A stretch of DNA of 64,000 bases from Candidatus Omnitrophota bacterium (GTDB lineage Bacteria; Hinthialibacterota; Hinthialibacteria; Hinthialibacterales; Hinthialibacteraceae): contig JABLXU010000006.1 in NCBI GenBank assembly GCA_013177805.1, positions 124,001-188,000 on the forward strand, read 5' to 3'. The translations under genes were made by a program, and so were the position numbers. The notes below the pieces were generated by a model that was given only the letters and a program-made list of their open reading frames with translations, was not told where the DNA came from and did no database searches. Below, one piece after another: positions 47,624 to 55,091 of this stretch (position 1 is the stretch's first letter; each line of letters opens with the position of its first letter).

Positions 47624-48436
47624 ATGGGGGGCGTTCGGCGCGATAAAACCGGCATGGGCTTCCATCTCTATCCCGTCATTATCCGTGGTGTCACTCCTCC
47701 CATTCCCGGTCTCTTGTCCCGGCCCACGGAAGAATTCCAGTGCCTCCCCACCGTGATTTTCTTTCATGGTCTCAATGGTTCCCGCAATCAGGTTTTCCAA
47801 GGAAGATACCAAGAACTCGCCCTTGCCTTGCAACAACTCGAATGCAACCTGCTTTCCATTGAATTGCGCGGCCATGGGGAACGCCGCGAAAACAAAGTGC
47901 AACCTGCCGTGCAGAACCTCCTCCGGGAGATCGCCCATCGCGCCCGGAATCCCTTTGCCGGGGCGATGGAAGATATCGCGAAGACGGTCGAGTTTGTGAT
48001 CGAGAAAAAAATCGCCCACCCCGGCGAGATTGCCGTGGCCGGGATCTCATGGGGAGCGTTGAGCGTCTTTTACGCCCTCCATCAGGAATCCCGCGTTTCC
48101 TGTGGAGCCGTTTTGCTGCCGGTCTGCCGCATCACCGGCCTGATGGAATTCCGCCGTCTGCAGGGCAAAGCGGTGGTGGAGCCATACGAACCCATTCATT
48201 TCCTCGAAAATATTCCGCCAAAGCCTTTGTTATTCATCACCGCCGAAAAAGACACCCGCGCAGATCCCCGCTACGCCAGCGAATTATACGAATGCCTCGC
48301 TCCCAGGTACGAAGCCGAAAGCGCCCAGGACCGTCTGGCCTACATGATGCTCCCAGGCGCCGGGCACGCCTATACTCCAGCCATGACGGAGATTGTCGTG
48401 GATTGGTTGAAAAAATATTTCCTCGAGAGAAATTAA
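47624..48436 (+). CDS. Alpha/beta hydrolase (dienelactone hydrolase/peptidase-like)
   Basis: A 270-residue cytosolic alpha/beta hydrolase. The oxyanion segment FFHGLNGSR, nucleophile elbow GISWGA (Ser in G-x-S-x-G), acid Asp in TAEKDTRADP and catalytic His in GAGHAYTP appear in the correct order, so the triad is complete. ELRGHGERR is typical of this superfamily. Neither the ATG at 47624 nor that at 47654 has a strong ribosome site, so the start is uncertain. The substrate (an ester or a peptide) is unknown. The gene is divergent from prfB. Confidence 0.85.
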   Translation: MGGVRRDKTGMGFHLYPVIIRGVTPPIPGLLSRPTEEFQCLPTVIFFHGLNGSRNQVFQGRYQELALALQQLECNLLSIELRGHGERRENKVQPAVQNLLREIAHRARNPFAGAMEDIAKTVEFVIEKKIAHPGEIAVAGISWGALSVFYALHQESRVSCGAVLLPVCRITGLMEFRRLQGKAVVEPYEPIHFLENIPPKPLLFITAEKDTRADPRYASELYECLAPRYEAESAQDRLAYMMLPGAGHAYTPAMTEIVVDWLKKYFLERN

Positions 48437-48634
48437 TGAGAATAGGGATAACACGTGGCAGGCGGCCGGGCCTTGGGATTCTAATCCGGATGGCAAAATT
48501 TTTTTCCGGAAAGTCGAACAATTCCCTTCATCTGACAGACTAATTTATATGATGACATGTATTTCCGGTTTGGTTTTTGATTTTTCATCGCTGATACTGA
48601 TCTAATATCTCTCTACAACCTGGGGAGTGACATC

Positions 48635-49330
48635 ATGAAACGCATGCTGATTGGGATAGTGTTGGTTACGGGGATGGGCATGGTTCCGGGACTCGATGCC
48701 GCGGCCACAGATTGGGCCGTGGGCGAGACTTGGGTATATCGGCATGAAGGTTTCCGCCCCTTTGCTCCACCCGGCCAAACCGCGGAGATTCCCCGAACCC
48801 GGAAGATTCTATCCATCCAGGGCGAAGGCGCGGAGAAGCGTTGGCTGCTCGAGGAACGGTGGGGAGAGGGGGAGGGTCCCGCCGCGGTTTCGTTCATCGA
48901 TGCCGCCAAAGGCATGGACAAAGTAGAGATGGGCGAGAATTTCTCCATCCTCTTCCGGCCGGCGATCCCCGTGGATTGGAGCGGTTTGAAGCCCGGCGAA
49001 GAAAAAAAAGTGGAATCAGAAAGCCGCTTCAACGGGAACACATCCAAAATCCAGTATGAGGCGAAACGGCTCGAGGATGAAAATGTCACGGTTCCCGCGG
49101 GCGAGTTCAAAAACACCACCCGCGTTCAGGTGGAAATGACCATGACCTTCAACACGGATCAAGGCAGCCGTACATTTAAAATGCTCGAAACCTACTGGTA
49201 TCACCCGGACGCGAATGGATTCGTGAAGGAACAGATCGAAATGGTTCCCCTGGAAGGCCAAGACGCCCCGGATCAACCCATGAAGGGAACCAGCGTCTTG
49301 CTATCCCACACGCAGGAGAAAAAGGAATAA
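48635..49330 (+). CDS. Secreted hypothetical protein
   Basis: A 231-residue exported protein with a signal peptide (MKRMLIGIVLVTGMGMVPGLDAAA). The mature part is beta-rich, with 'VGETWVYRHEGFRP', 'KILSIQGEGAEKRWLLEERW' and 'VPAGEFKNTTRVQVEM...ETYWYHPDANGFVKEQIE'. This recalls lipoprotein-like beta-barrel or DUF3108-type periplasmic proteins that carry hydrophobic ligands, but the match is loose. GGGGAG precedes the ATG. It is followed by a long inverted-repeat terminator, so it is a single-gene unit. Confidence 0.75.
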   Translation: MKRMLIGIVLVTGMGMVPGLDAAATDWAVGETWVYRHEGFRPFAPPGQTAEIPRTRKILSIQGEGAEKRWLLEERWGEGEGPAAVSFIDAAKGMDKVEMGENFSILFRPAIPVDWSGLKPGEEKKVESESRFNGNTSKIQYEAKRLEDENVTVPAGEFKNTTRVQVEMTMTFNTDQGSRTFKMLETYWYHPDANGFVKEQIEMVPLEGQDAPDQPMKGTSVLLSHTQEKKE

Positions 49331-49385
49331 ACGGCGGGCCTTCCGTTTGAACCGGTTTAGCTATTTCCCTATCGGCTTACCTATC

Positions 49386-49457
49386 GGCGGTTCACGAACA
49401 AACCTTCCACATTACCGCCTACGTATCAAATCCCCCTGTTCGTGAACCGCCTTTTTT
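49386..49457 (+). terminator. Terminator with a perfect 15-bp stem and long loop
   Basis: GGCGGTTCACGAACA (49386-49400) and TGTTCGTGAACCGCC (49437-49451) are perfect inverted copies, followed directly by TTTTTT (49452-49457). The 36-base loop is long for an intrinsic terminator. Confidence 0.7.
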
Positions 49458-49578
49458 CTATCTCCAGGTATATTTGCCCTTCTTTGGAGAGGATGTATAA
49501 AAACCAGAGATGTTGGGCTAACGGGACATCCGCTATACCACTATAAATTAAATTATAACGGAGTGGAGGGGAATAGTG

Positions 49579-49800
49579 ATGTATATGACGTCCCTCAAAT
49601 TGATCGGCCTGCGTTTGGTGATGATTACTTTCGGCCGCTGGCCGTGGTTCGCGGAACGGTTCAAGGAGTTCATGGTCCGCCGGGTGGTGGTGAATTCCAC
49701 GGAAGAACGCTACGTTGCCAGTTCGCGCTATTTCACTTTGGACCAGTTGGAACCGGAGAGGCCGGATTCTCCGCCGCGGGATATGACCCCGGACAGTTAA
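49579..49800 (+). CDS. Small hypothetical protein
   Basis: A 73-residue basic protein (MYMTSLKLIGLRLVMITFG...WPWFAERFKEFMVRRVVV...) with an acidic, Pro-rich end. GGAGGGG lies about 10 bases before the ATG at 49579, and the frame stays open with normal codon use. No transmembrane helix is certain and no family is recognised. Its stop overlaps the stop of the convergent small membrane gene in the sequence TTAA (49797-49800), leaving no room for a terminator. Confidence 0.5.
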   Translation: MYMTSLKLIGLRLVMITFGRWPWFAERFKEFMVRRVVVNSTEERYVASSRYFTLDQLEPERPDSPPRDMTPDS

Positions 49801-50054
49801 AAATACGCGTAAATAATCATTTGCAGGATAATAGCCGCCGCCGCGTAAGGCCGCAGGTTCAGAGGTTTGTCCCGGCCTTCAAGGTTCCCCACGATTTCCG
49901 ATCGTTTCATGGTCAAAATCCAAACCAGCAAAATCGCAAAATAGAGCAGAAAAAAACCCCGGGCCATCCAAAGTGGGATGGCCATCGTCAATTCGCGCAA
50001 CGCCTCGCCGGGAATCCGCAATATGGAAGCGATCACGTCAGCCAGATATTGCAT
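49797..50054 (-). CDS. Two-TM mini-protein coupled to the SSS symporter
   Basis: An 85-residue membrane protein whose start (ATG 50054, GGAGG upstream) lies inside the last codons of the symporter gene, a 17-base overlap that implies translational coupling. An amphipathic N-terminus is followed by two helices (FFLLYFAILLVWILTM and PYAAAAIILQMIIYAYF) with a charged loop between them (KRSEIVGNLEGRDK). Small membrane partners of SSS transporters are known, for example YhdT with PanF, DUF485 with ActP and DUF4212 proteins. This one has the same size and layout, but I cannot match it to those families. Confidence 0.72.
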   Translation of the reverse strand: MQYLADVIASILRIPGEALRELTMAIPLWMARGFFLLYFAILLVWILTMKRSEIVGNLEGRDKPLNLRPYAAAAIILQMIIYAYF

Positions 50055-51585
50055 TTTCATTCCTCCCTTGGTAGCGGTACACCAAGCCTTTGAGTTTTTC
50101 TTCCGGTTCCGGTTTGGTCAACAAGCTGACCGCCACGGTCACCACCAACGAGACGACAAAAGACCAGAGCGCGATGAATAAAAACGGCTCTTGGATTTTG
50201 AACAATGGTTCCGAGGCGTACACATGCGTTAAAAACAATCCGGTGGAACAGCACAATCCGCAGATCAGCCCTACAAATGCGCCGGTACCCGTCGTCCGCC
50301 ACCACAAGACGCCGGTGAGGATCAGGACCAGGCTGGGGCCCTGAAAGAGCGAGAGCATGGTTTGAATGACATTGTAAATACTTTCGGATTTGCCCAGAAT
50401 CCAGATGGCGTACAGAGAGCCCCACACCGTGCAGACCACGGTCAGAATCCGTCCCACGTTCAAATAATGGCGTTCGCTTCGGTTGGGGCAGAAGAAGCGT
50501 TCGTAAATATCCTTGGTCCAGAGGGTGGCCGCCGAGTTGAGGCAGGAATCGACGCTGGACATCAAGCCCGCCAAAAAAGCCGCGAAAAAGATGCCCAATA
50601 GCCCGGGGGGCAGGATATCGCGGATCAGGGAAGGCACGGCGCTGTCGGCGTGGTTGGCGTCCAAGTGTTCCGGATTATGCGCCAAGGCGATGAGTCCCGG
50701 GACCACCATGATGAAGGGGATGAGGATCTTGAGAAGCGCCCCCCAGATGAAGGCGGCCTTGGCTTCAAACTCGCTGCGGGAACCCAGGCACCGTTGCAGG
50801 ATGGATTGATTACCAAACCAGTAGGCCGGAGCAAGCACCAAGCCCAAGCCCAATAAAATCCCCGGCCAGGGGTGTGGGGTGGGCGTGTCCACCGGCAGGA
50901 CCAAGGAGAAATGATTCTGATACTCCGGCCCCATGGCAACCACCTTCTCCATCAGGCCCGTGAGACCGCCTGTGTGGATCAAGCCGATCACCAGGACGAG
51001 GGCGCAGCCGCCCATCATGATGATGCATTGCAACACATCCGTGTACACCACAGCCGCCAAGCCACCCGCCAGCGTGTAAAATCCCACCACCACCGCGGTG
51101 AAAACAATGGAGTAGATTTCCGGCCATCCCAGCATGGCGTTGAGCATCACCGCCGTGGCGTACAGCATGATCCCCAGGTTGCACGCCAAGAAAATTCCCC
51201 AAATCAACGCGGTCAGCGTGCGCACCCCGTCATTGAAACGGCGGCCCAAAAACTCGGGGATGGTGTATACCTGCGAACGCCAGAAGAAGGGGATGAACAC
51301 GAAACCGCAGATCACCATCACCGGCACGCTGCCCAACCAGTCGTAATTCCCCAGCACGATTCCGTACAGGTAAGCCGATCCCGCGATACCGACGATGTCA
51401 ATGGCCCCGATATCCGTCACCACCATGGACATCCCCACCGCCCACCAGGGCAAATTGCGCCCCGCCAGAAAATAATCCTTGCCCGACCGGATGTTTCTCC
51501 CTAGATACACGCCAAAACAAACGGTGGCGAACAAATACGCCGCCATGGTCAAGTAATCAATCCAGTTTAGACCCGAAACGATCAT
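50038..51585 (-). CDS. Sodium:solute symporter (SSS family)
   Basis: A 515-residue inner-membrane transporter with about 13 hydrophobic helices. SSS hallmarks are DYFLAGRNLPWWAVGMSMVVTDIGA near the N-terminus, YTLAGGLAAVVYTDVLQCIIM in the middle, and AFLAGLMSSVDSCLNSAATLWTKDIY, which carries the conserved Ser pair of the sodium site. It is of the SGLT/sugar-like type rather than the proline type, so a sugar or sugar acid is a plausible substrate given the nearby glycosidases. The ATG at 51585 has GGAG upstream; a GTG four codons earlier is less likely. A two-TM mini-protein gene overlaps its 3' end. Confidence 0.93.
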   Translation of the reverse strand: MIVSGLNWIDYLTMAAYLFATVCFGVYLGRNIRSGKDYFLAGRNLPWWAVGMSMVVTDIGAIDIVGIAGSAYLYGIVLGNYDWLGSVPVMVICGFVFIPFFWRSQVYTIPEFLGRRFNDGVRTLTALIWGIFLACNLGIMLYATAVMLNAMLGWPEIYSIVFTAVVVGFYTLAGGLAAVVYTDVLQCIIMMGGCALVLVIGLIHTGGLTGLMEKVVAMGPEYQNHFSLVLPVDTPTPHPWPGILLGLGLVLAPAYWFGNQSILQRCLGSRSEFEAKAAFIWGALLKILIPFIMVVPGLIALAHNPEHLDANHADSAVPSLIRDILPPGLLGIFFAAFLAGLMSSVDSCLNSAATLWTKDIYERFFCPNRSERHYLNVGRILTVVCTVWGSLYAIWILGKSESIYNVIQTMLSLFQGPSLVLILTGVLWWRTTGTGAFVGLICGLCCSTGLFLTHVYASEPLFKIQEPFLFIALWSFVVSLVVTVAVSLLTKPEPEEKLKGLVYRYQGRNENAISG

Positions 51586-51720
51586 GAATTTCTCCACGTT
51601 TCACTTCGTGAGAAGGGGGAATTGTGCCCCGTGGTTCGGTATGATGGATCAGGGTACGTTTTTCAGGCCGGGAAGAAAAGGTCACACGCTTCTTTTTTTA
51701 TTGGAGGGGCGGCTACCCGC

Positions 51721-51734
51721 TTGGTAATTACCAA
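51721..51734. promoter_or_regulatory. Perfect palindrome TTGGTAATTACCAA, candidate operator
   Basis: A 14-bp perfect palindrome in the divergent region between the symporter (start 51585) and the comM/yifB gene (start 51830). TGGT-N-ACCA-type sites are bound by GntR-family regulators, several of which control sugar uptake. That assignment is inference. Confidence 0.35.
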
Positions 51735-51748
51735 TTTTTATTTCGAAA

Positions 51749-51778
51749 TTGACTCTGGTTGCTTTTATATGCTAATTT
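51749..51778 (+). promoter_or_regulatory. Possible promoter for yifB
   Basis: TTGACT (51749-51754) is followed after 18 bases by TAATTT (51773-51778), preceded by TGC, an extended -10. It lies about 50 bases before the yifB start and 15 after the palindrome. Confidence 0.3.
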
Positions 51779-51829
51779 TCACTTTATGCTAATAGAAAAC
51801 TTAGAACCTCTGTCCCAGGATTCTCCGAC

Positions 51830-53365
51830 ATGTACGTGAAGATTTTTTCCAGCGCCACCATCGGGATCGAGGCGTATATCATGGAAGTCGAGCTAGACAT
51901 GATTCCCGGCCAGCCGGGTCTGACCATCGTCGGCCTTCCTGACGCCGCCATCAAGGAAAGCAAGGAACGGGTCCGGTCGGCCCTGGTGAATTGCGGCTTC
52001 CCGTTTCCCCCCAAGCGCATGACCATCAACCTGGCGCCGGCCGACATCCCCAAAGAAGGTTCCTCGCTGGATTTACCCATCTCCATCGCCTTTATCGCCG
52101 CCATGGGCCTGGTACCCCTCGAAAACCTGAACAAAGTGATTTTATTGGGTGAACTGGCATTGGACGGGACCTTGCGCCCCATCCGCGGGGCCTTGCCGGT
52201 GGCCATGGCGGCGCGGGAACACGGCATGGAGCAATTTTTGCTGCCCGCGCCCAACGCCCGCGAAGCCGCGGTGGTGGAGGGATTGCGGGTATACCCCGTC
52301 GAGACATTGAACCAAGCGGTGGAGATCCTGAACGGGACGGATCACCATGCCCCGTTGCGGATCGATGTCGAGGCTCTTTTCGAGGAAGCGGGTGAATACG
52401 ATGCCGATTTCGCCGACGTGAAAGGCCAAGAGCACGTCAAACGGGCCATCGAGGTCGCCGCGGCCGGCGGACATAACGTCATTATGATCGGGCCTCCCGG
52501 ATCCGGCAAAACCATGCTGGCCAAGCGGTTTCCCAGCATCCTGCCGCCCATGACCTTCGAGGAGGCGCTGGAGACCACCAAGATCCACAGCATCCACGGC
52601 TCGATGCCGAAGGACCGGGCACTGATCGCCACGCGGCCCTTCCGTTCACCTCATCATTCCGTATCCGACGCGGGATTGATCGGCGGCGGCGCCTTTCCCC
52701 GCCCCGGCGAGGTGAGCCTGTCGCATCACGGCGTGTTGTTTCTCGATGAATTGCCCGAGTTTTCGCGCAATGTGCTAGAGAATCTGCGCCAGCCGCTCGA
52801 GGACGGGGTGGTGACCATTTCCCGCGCGTCCGGCTCGCTCACCTTTCCGAGCCGTTTCATGCTGGTGGCCGCCGCCAATCCCTGCCCGTGCGGGTATTTC
52901 GGCGACGGGCAGCACGAGTGCAAATGCCCGCCCAACAAGATCCAGAGTTACATCGCCAAACTCTCCGGCCCGCTGATGGACCGCATCGACATCCACGTGG
53001 AAGTGCCCAGCGTCTCGTTCGACGACCTCCACGCGCCGCCCTCGGGCGAACCGTCCCGGGTTATCCGCGAGCGGGTGCGGGTGGCACGGGAAATTCAACG
53101 GCGGCGGTTTGAAGGGACTTCCATTTTTTGCAACGCGCATATGAATTCCAAGGATCTCAAGCTCTATTGCGCTATGGACGAAGTTACCCGGGATATGCTG
53201 CGGGCGGGTCTCGAGCGCCTGGGGCTTTCAGCGCGCGCCTACGACCGGGTGATCAAAGTGGCCCGGACCATCGCCGACCTGGCGGGCAGCGAGGCCATCC
53301 GCCCCGAGCATGTCTCCGAGGCCGTGCAATACCGCACGTTGGACCGGAAGTTGTGGTTGAGGTGA
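51830..53365 (+). CDS. ComM/YifB family Mg-chelatase-like AAA+ ATPase
   Basis: A 511-residue cytosolic AAA+ protein. An N-terminal Lon-protease-S5-like domain (EVELDMIPGQPGLTIVGLPDAAIKESKERVRSAL) is followed by the Mg-chelatase ATPase core, with Walker A GPPGSGKTML, Walker B GVLFLDELPEFS and the cysteine-rich insert ANPCPCGYFGDGQHECKCPP. A C-terminal Mg_chelatase_C domain follows (GLSARAYDRVIKVARTIADLAG). In naturally transformable bacteria ComM is a helicase that assists integration of incoming DNA; in others the role is unclear. No competence genes are nearby. No strong ribosome site precedes the ATG. Confidence 0.93.
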   Translation: MYVKIFSSATIGIEAYIMEVELDMIPGQPGLTIVGLPDAAIKESKERVRSALVNCGFPFPPKRMTINLAPADIPKEGSSLDLPISIAFIAAMGLVPLENLNKVILLGELALDGTLRPIRGALPVAMAAREHGMEQFLLPAPNAREAAVVEGLRVYPVETLNQAVEILNGTDHHAPLRIDVEALFEEAGEYDADFADVKGQEHVKRAIEVAAAGGHNVIMIGPPGSGKTMLAKRFPSILPPMTFEEALETTKIHSIHGSMPKDRALIATRPFRSPHHSVSDAGLIGGGAFPRPGEVSLSHHGVLFLDELPEFSRNVLENLRQPLEDGVVTISRASGSLTFPSRFMLVAAANPCPCGYFGDGQHECKCPPNKIQSYIAKLSGPLMDRIDIHVEVPSVSFDDLHAPPSGEPSRVIRERVRVAREIQRRRFEGTSIFCNAHMNSKDLKLYCAMDEVTRDMLRAGLERLGLSARAYDRVIKVARTIADLAGSEAIRPEHVSEAVQYRTLDRKLWLR

Positions 53366-53419
53366 GAGAAGGGGGGATGTATGAATTGCACCCGCCGAGG
53401 CGCGGTGGATTGTCTGAAT

Positions 53420-53455
53420 CAAGATGGTCAAGATGAACAGGATGAGCAGGATGGG
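53420..53455 (+). repeat. Four tandem 9-nt units CAAGATGgt / CAGGATGag
   Basis: Units CAAGATGGT, CAAGATGAA, CAGGATGAG and CAGGATGGG follow in register, preceded by TTGTCTGAAT. The consensus CA-R-GATG-NN recalls interspersed '(A/C)AGGATG' repeats found between genes in many environmental genomes. Confidence 0.6.
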
Positions 53456-53608
53456 GAGTTGGAGGGTGAATTGAAAGACGGATGAGCGGATAAAGGATTC
53501 CAGTGATTGAGGAGGTGGAGCGGGTGAGGAAAGCGAGTTCGTAGACGGCGGGGGCGGTGACGTGATCTTACGGAAGTAGGTGTGAGAAAGGGATTCTCTT
53601 ACCCTGGG

Positions 53609-53627
53609 CCTCTCCCCGAGGGAGAGG
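53609..53627. repeat. REP-like CCCTCTCCC palindrome, copy 4 (perfect)
   Basis: CCTCTCCC (53609-53616), loop CGA, GGGAGAGG (53620-53627), with the lead-in TCTTACCCTGGG also seen in the copy at 14396. This is the best-preserved copy of the family in the window. Confidence 0.7.
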
Positions 53628-53699
53628 GAGAAGAAAAAGGGAGGTAGCTTGTATGATGGTCTGTGCCCTTCATGCTAATCCACACTACTTTTTGCTGAA

Positions 53700-54365
53700 T
53701 TACGTTTCCTCCGGGGGGGAATCCGGCAAGATCACCAATCCTCCCCGGGTATTTTGGGAGGATTGAATGGCCACGCCGCGTTGCCGGAGGGTTTGGAGAT
53801 CGTATTGAATCTGCCGCCGGGACAGGCCGAAGCGGGACGCCAATTTTCCGTAGGTCCAGGCGTGGGGTGATTCTTCGATCAGATTCCGGATTTCCGCCAA
53901 CCGCTTCTCGCGCTTTTCCCGTTTTTCTTGCTGGGGAGACCGGCCGGGATGCTTTTTGCGGTAATGAGTCAAAATGGTTTTGGCCCATGCGATTCCCCCG
54001 TGTTTGAGGCACTCGTTCACGCAACGCGCCAGTTCATCCTCCTCGAAGGGCGCTTTCAGGACGTAATAGACGAAATAGTCAAACGAGTAGGCTTTCTCGA
54101 TCCATTCCGGATCTGCGTCCGGCCCGGAGATGAGGAGGATCACGGGGATATGCGCGTAGGCTTCATGAATCTTTTTGATTAAATTCAGGCAATCTCCATT
54201 CGGCAAGGGGTGGGTGATGAGGCAGAGATGAATGTCGTGATTTTGTAATATCACCAGGGCGGTTTTTCCATCCGGGGCGTGCAGCGCCCGACGGCCGTTG
54301 CCGAGCCGGGCGGAGAGGATTTGGAAGCGGGCGCGGTCTCCATCCACGATGAGAATGGTTTTCAT
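53700..54365 (-). CDS. Orphan pseudo-receiver regulator with C-terminal HTH
   Basis: A 221-residue cytosolic regulator. Residues 1-120 have a response-regulator fold: LIVDGD supplies an acidic pair, and the switch Lys is in YVLKAPF. The phosphoacceptor position, however, reads LITHPLPNGD rather than L-x-D-x-x-M/L-P, so the Asp is missing. After a basic linker (HYRKKHPGRSPQQEKREKREKR) a C-terminal HTH of DeoR-like type follows (WTYGKLASRFGLSRRQIQYDLQTLRQRGVAI). No kinase lies nearby. It may respond to a ligand or partner rather than phosphorylation. Its target could be the two-gene secreted cassette upstream (54604-56078), but that is only suggested by position. Confidence 0.8.
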   Translation of the reverse strand: MKTILIVDGDRARFQILSARLGNGRRALHAPDGKTALVILQNHDIHLCLITHPLPNGDCLNLIKKIHEAYAHIPVILLISGPDADPEWIEKAYSFDYFVYYVLKAPFEEDELARCVNECLKHGGIAWAKTILTHYRKKHPGRSPQQEKREKREKRLAEIRNLIEESPHAWTYGKLASRFGLSRRQIQYDLQTLRQRGVAIQSSQNTRGGLVILPDSPPEET

Positions 54366-54458
54366 GGCTATTCCTTGGCAAAGATTTATTAATAAATATA
54401 TCTATATATTTATAATATTTTATGATATCCCTCATTGATTATTGGAAGATATTTCAAT

Positions 54459-54494
54459 AAAAAAAGGCAGGAATACGTCACACGAATCCCTGCC
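54459..54494 (-). terminator. Rho-independent terminator of the secreted-protein cassette
   Basis: On the minus strand GGCAGG (54494-54489) pairs with CCTGCC (54471-54466) and is followed by seven Ts (54465-54459). It lies about 110 bases past the stop of the cysteine-rich gene. Confidence 0.6.
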
Positions 54495-54603
54495 AATTTA
54501 ATGAATGTACATTATTGGTTATCAAGCCGAAAGATCATCCTATGATTAATTTTTTATCTTTTAAGAAGAAGGAAGAGAGAATCATCTAGTTGTGGTTTCT
54601 TCG

Positions 54604-55029
54604 TCAATCTTCATCCCCTGTAATAATAGGTCCTCCCACACAATATGAGCCTGATAATGAATCGGCAGCTACCCAATCCGTAAATCCAGCGGGTTTAATA
54701 TAAACACCGCCTATACAATAGGTATTATTTCCACCCACATACTGGCATGGGATTTTACCACAAACGGGATCTCTCCTTAAGACGTATTGATAATCATAAT
54801 TATCATTCTCATTACATGTATCTTTGCCTAATTCATCTGGAAGGGCAAAAATACAACATGTATATTCGCCACTTTCAACTACGGAAGGACAAGGATACAT
54901 TGCAGTACATCCACTATCTACCCAAACACTGTTGAGACGAAAGCATTCACCTTGGACCCAAAAGGATGTTAAGGATATGCCAACTAGCAAGTTGATGAAA
55001 ATAGCTGTTATAATAAGGAGTTTTTTCAT
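54604..55029 (-). CDS. Secreted cysteine-rich small protein
   Basis: A 141-residue exported protein from AT-rich DNA, unlike its neighbours. After the signal peptide (MKKLLIITAIFINLLVGISL) the mature part has ten cysteines (29, 41, 47, 58, 59, 72, 90, 95, 105, 130), an even number suggesting five disulfides. Many Asn, Tyr and Gly residues and an acidic end (TGDED) complete it. No known family is recognised. It lies 62 bases downstream of a second secreted-protein gene on the same strand and is followed by an intrinsic terminator, so the two form a cassette. Composition suggests recent acquisition or relaxed selection. It could be a secreted effector, toxin-like peptide or structural protein. 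Confidence 0.72.
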   Translation of the reverse strand: MKKLLIITAIFINLLVGISLTSFWVQGECFRLNSVWVDSGCTAMYPCPSVVESGEYTCCIFALPDELGKDTCNENDNYDYQYVLRRDPVCGKIPCQYVGGNNTYCIGGVYIKPAGFTDWVAADSLSGSYCVGGPIITGDED

Positions 55030-55091
55030 GATTATTTCTCTTTGAGATGTTAGGTGATTTCTTGTTTCTATATGGTTACATAGAAACTATA

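Larger units (their letters stand above)
53366..53699. other. Intergenic region rich in repeats
   Basis: These 334 bases lie between convergent genes and hold a 4 x 9-nt tandem repeat (53420-53455) and a REP-like palindrome (53609-53627). No coding frame is supported. Confidence 0.55.

Noticed and set aside
53420-53455. CRISPR array
   Set aside because: The repeat unit is only 9 nt, has no unique spacers and no cas genes are nearby. No other CRISPR-like array was seen in the window.
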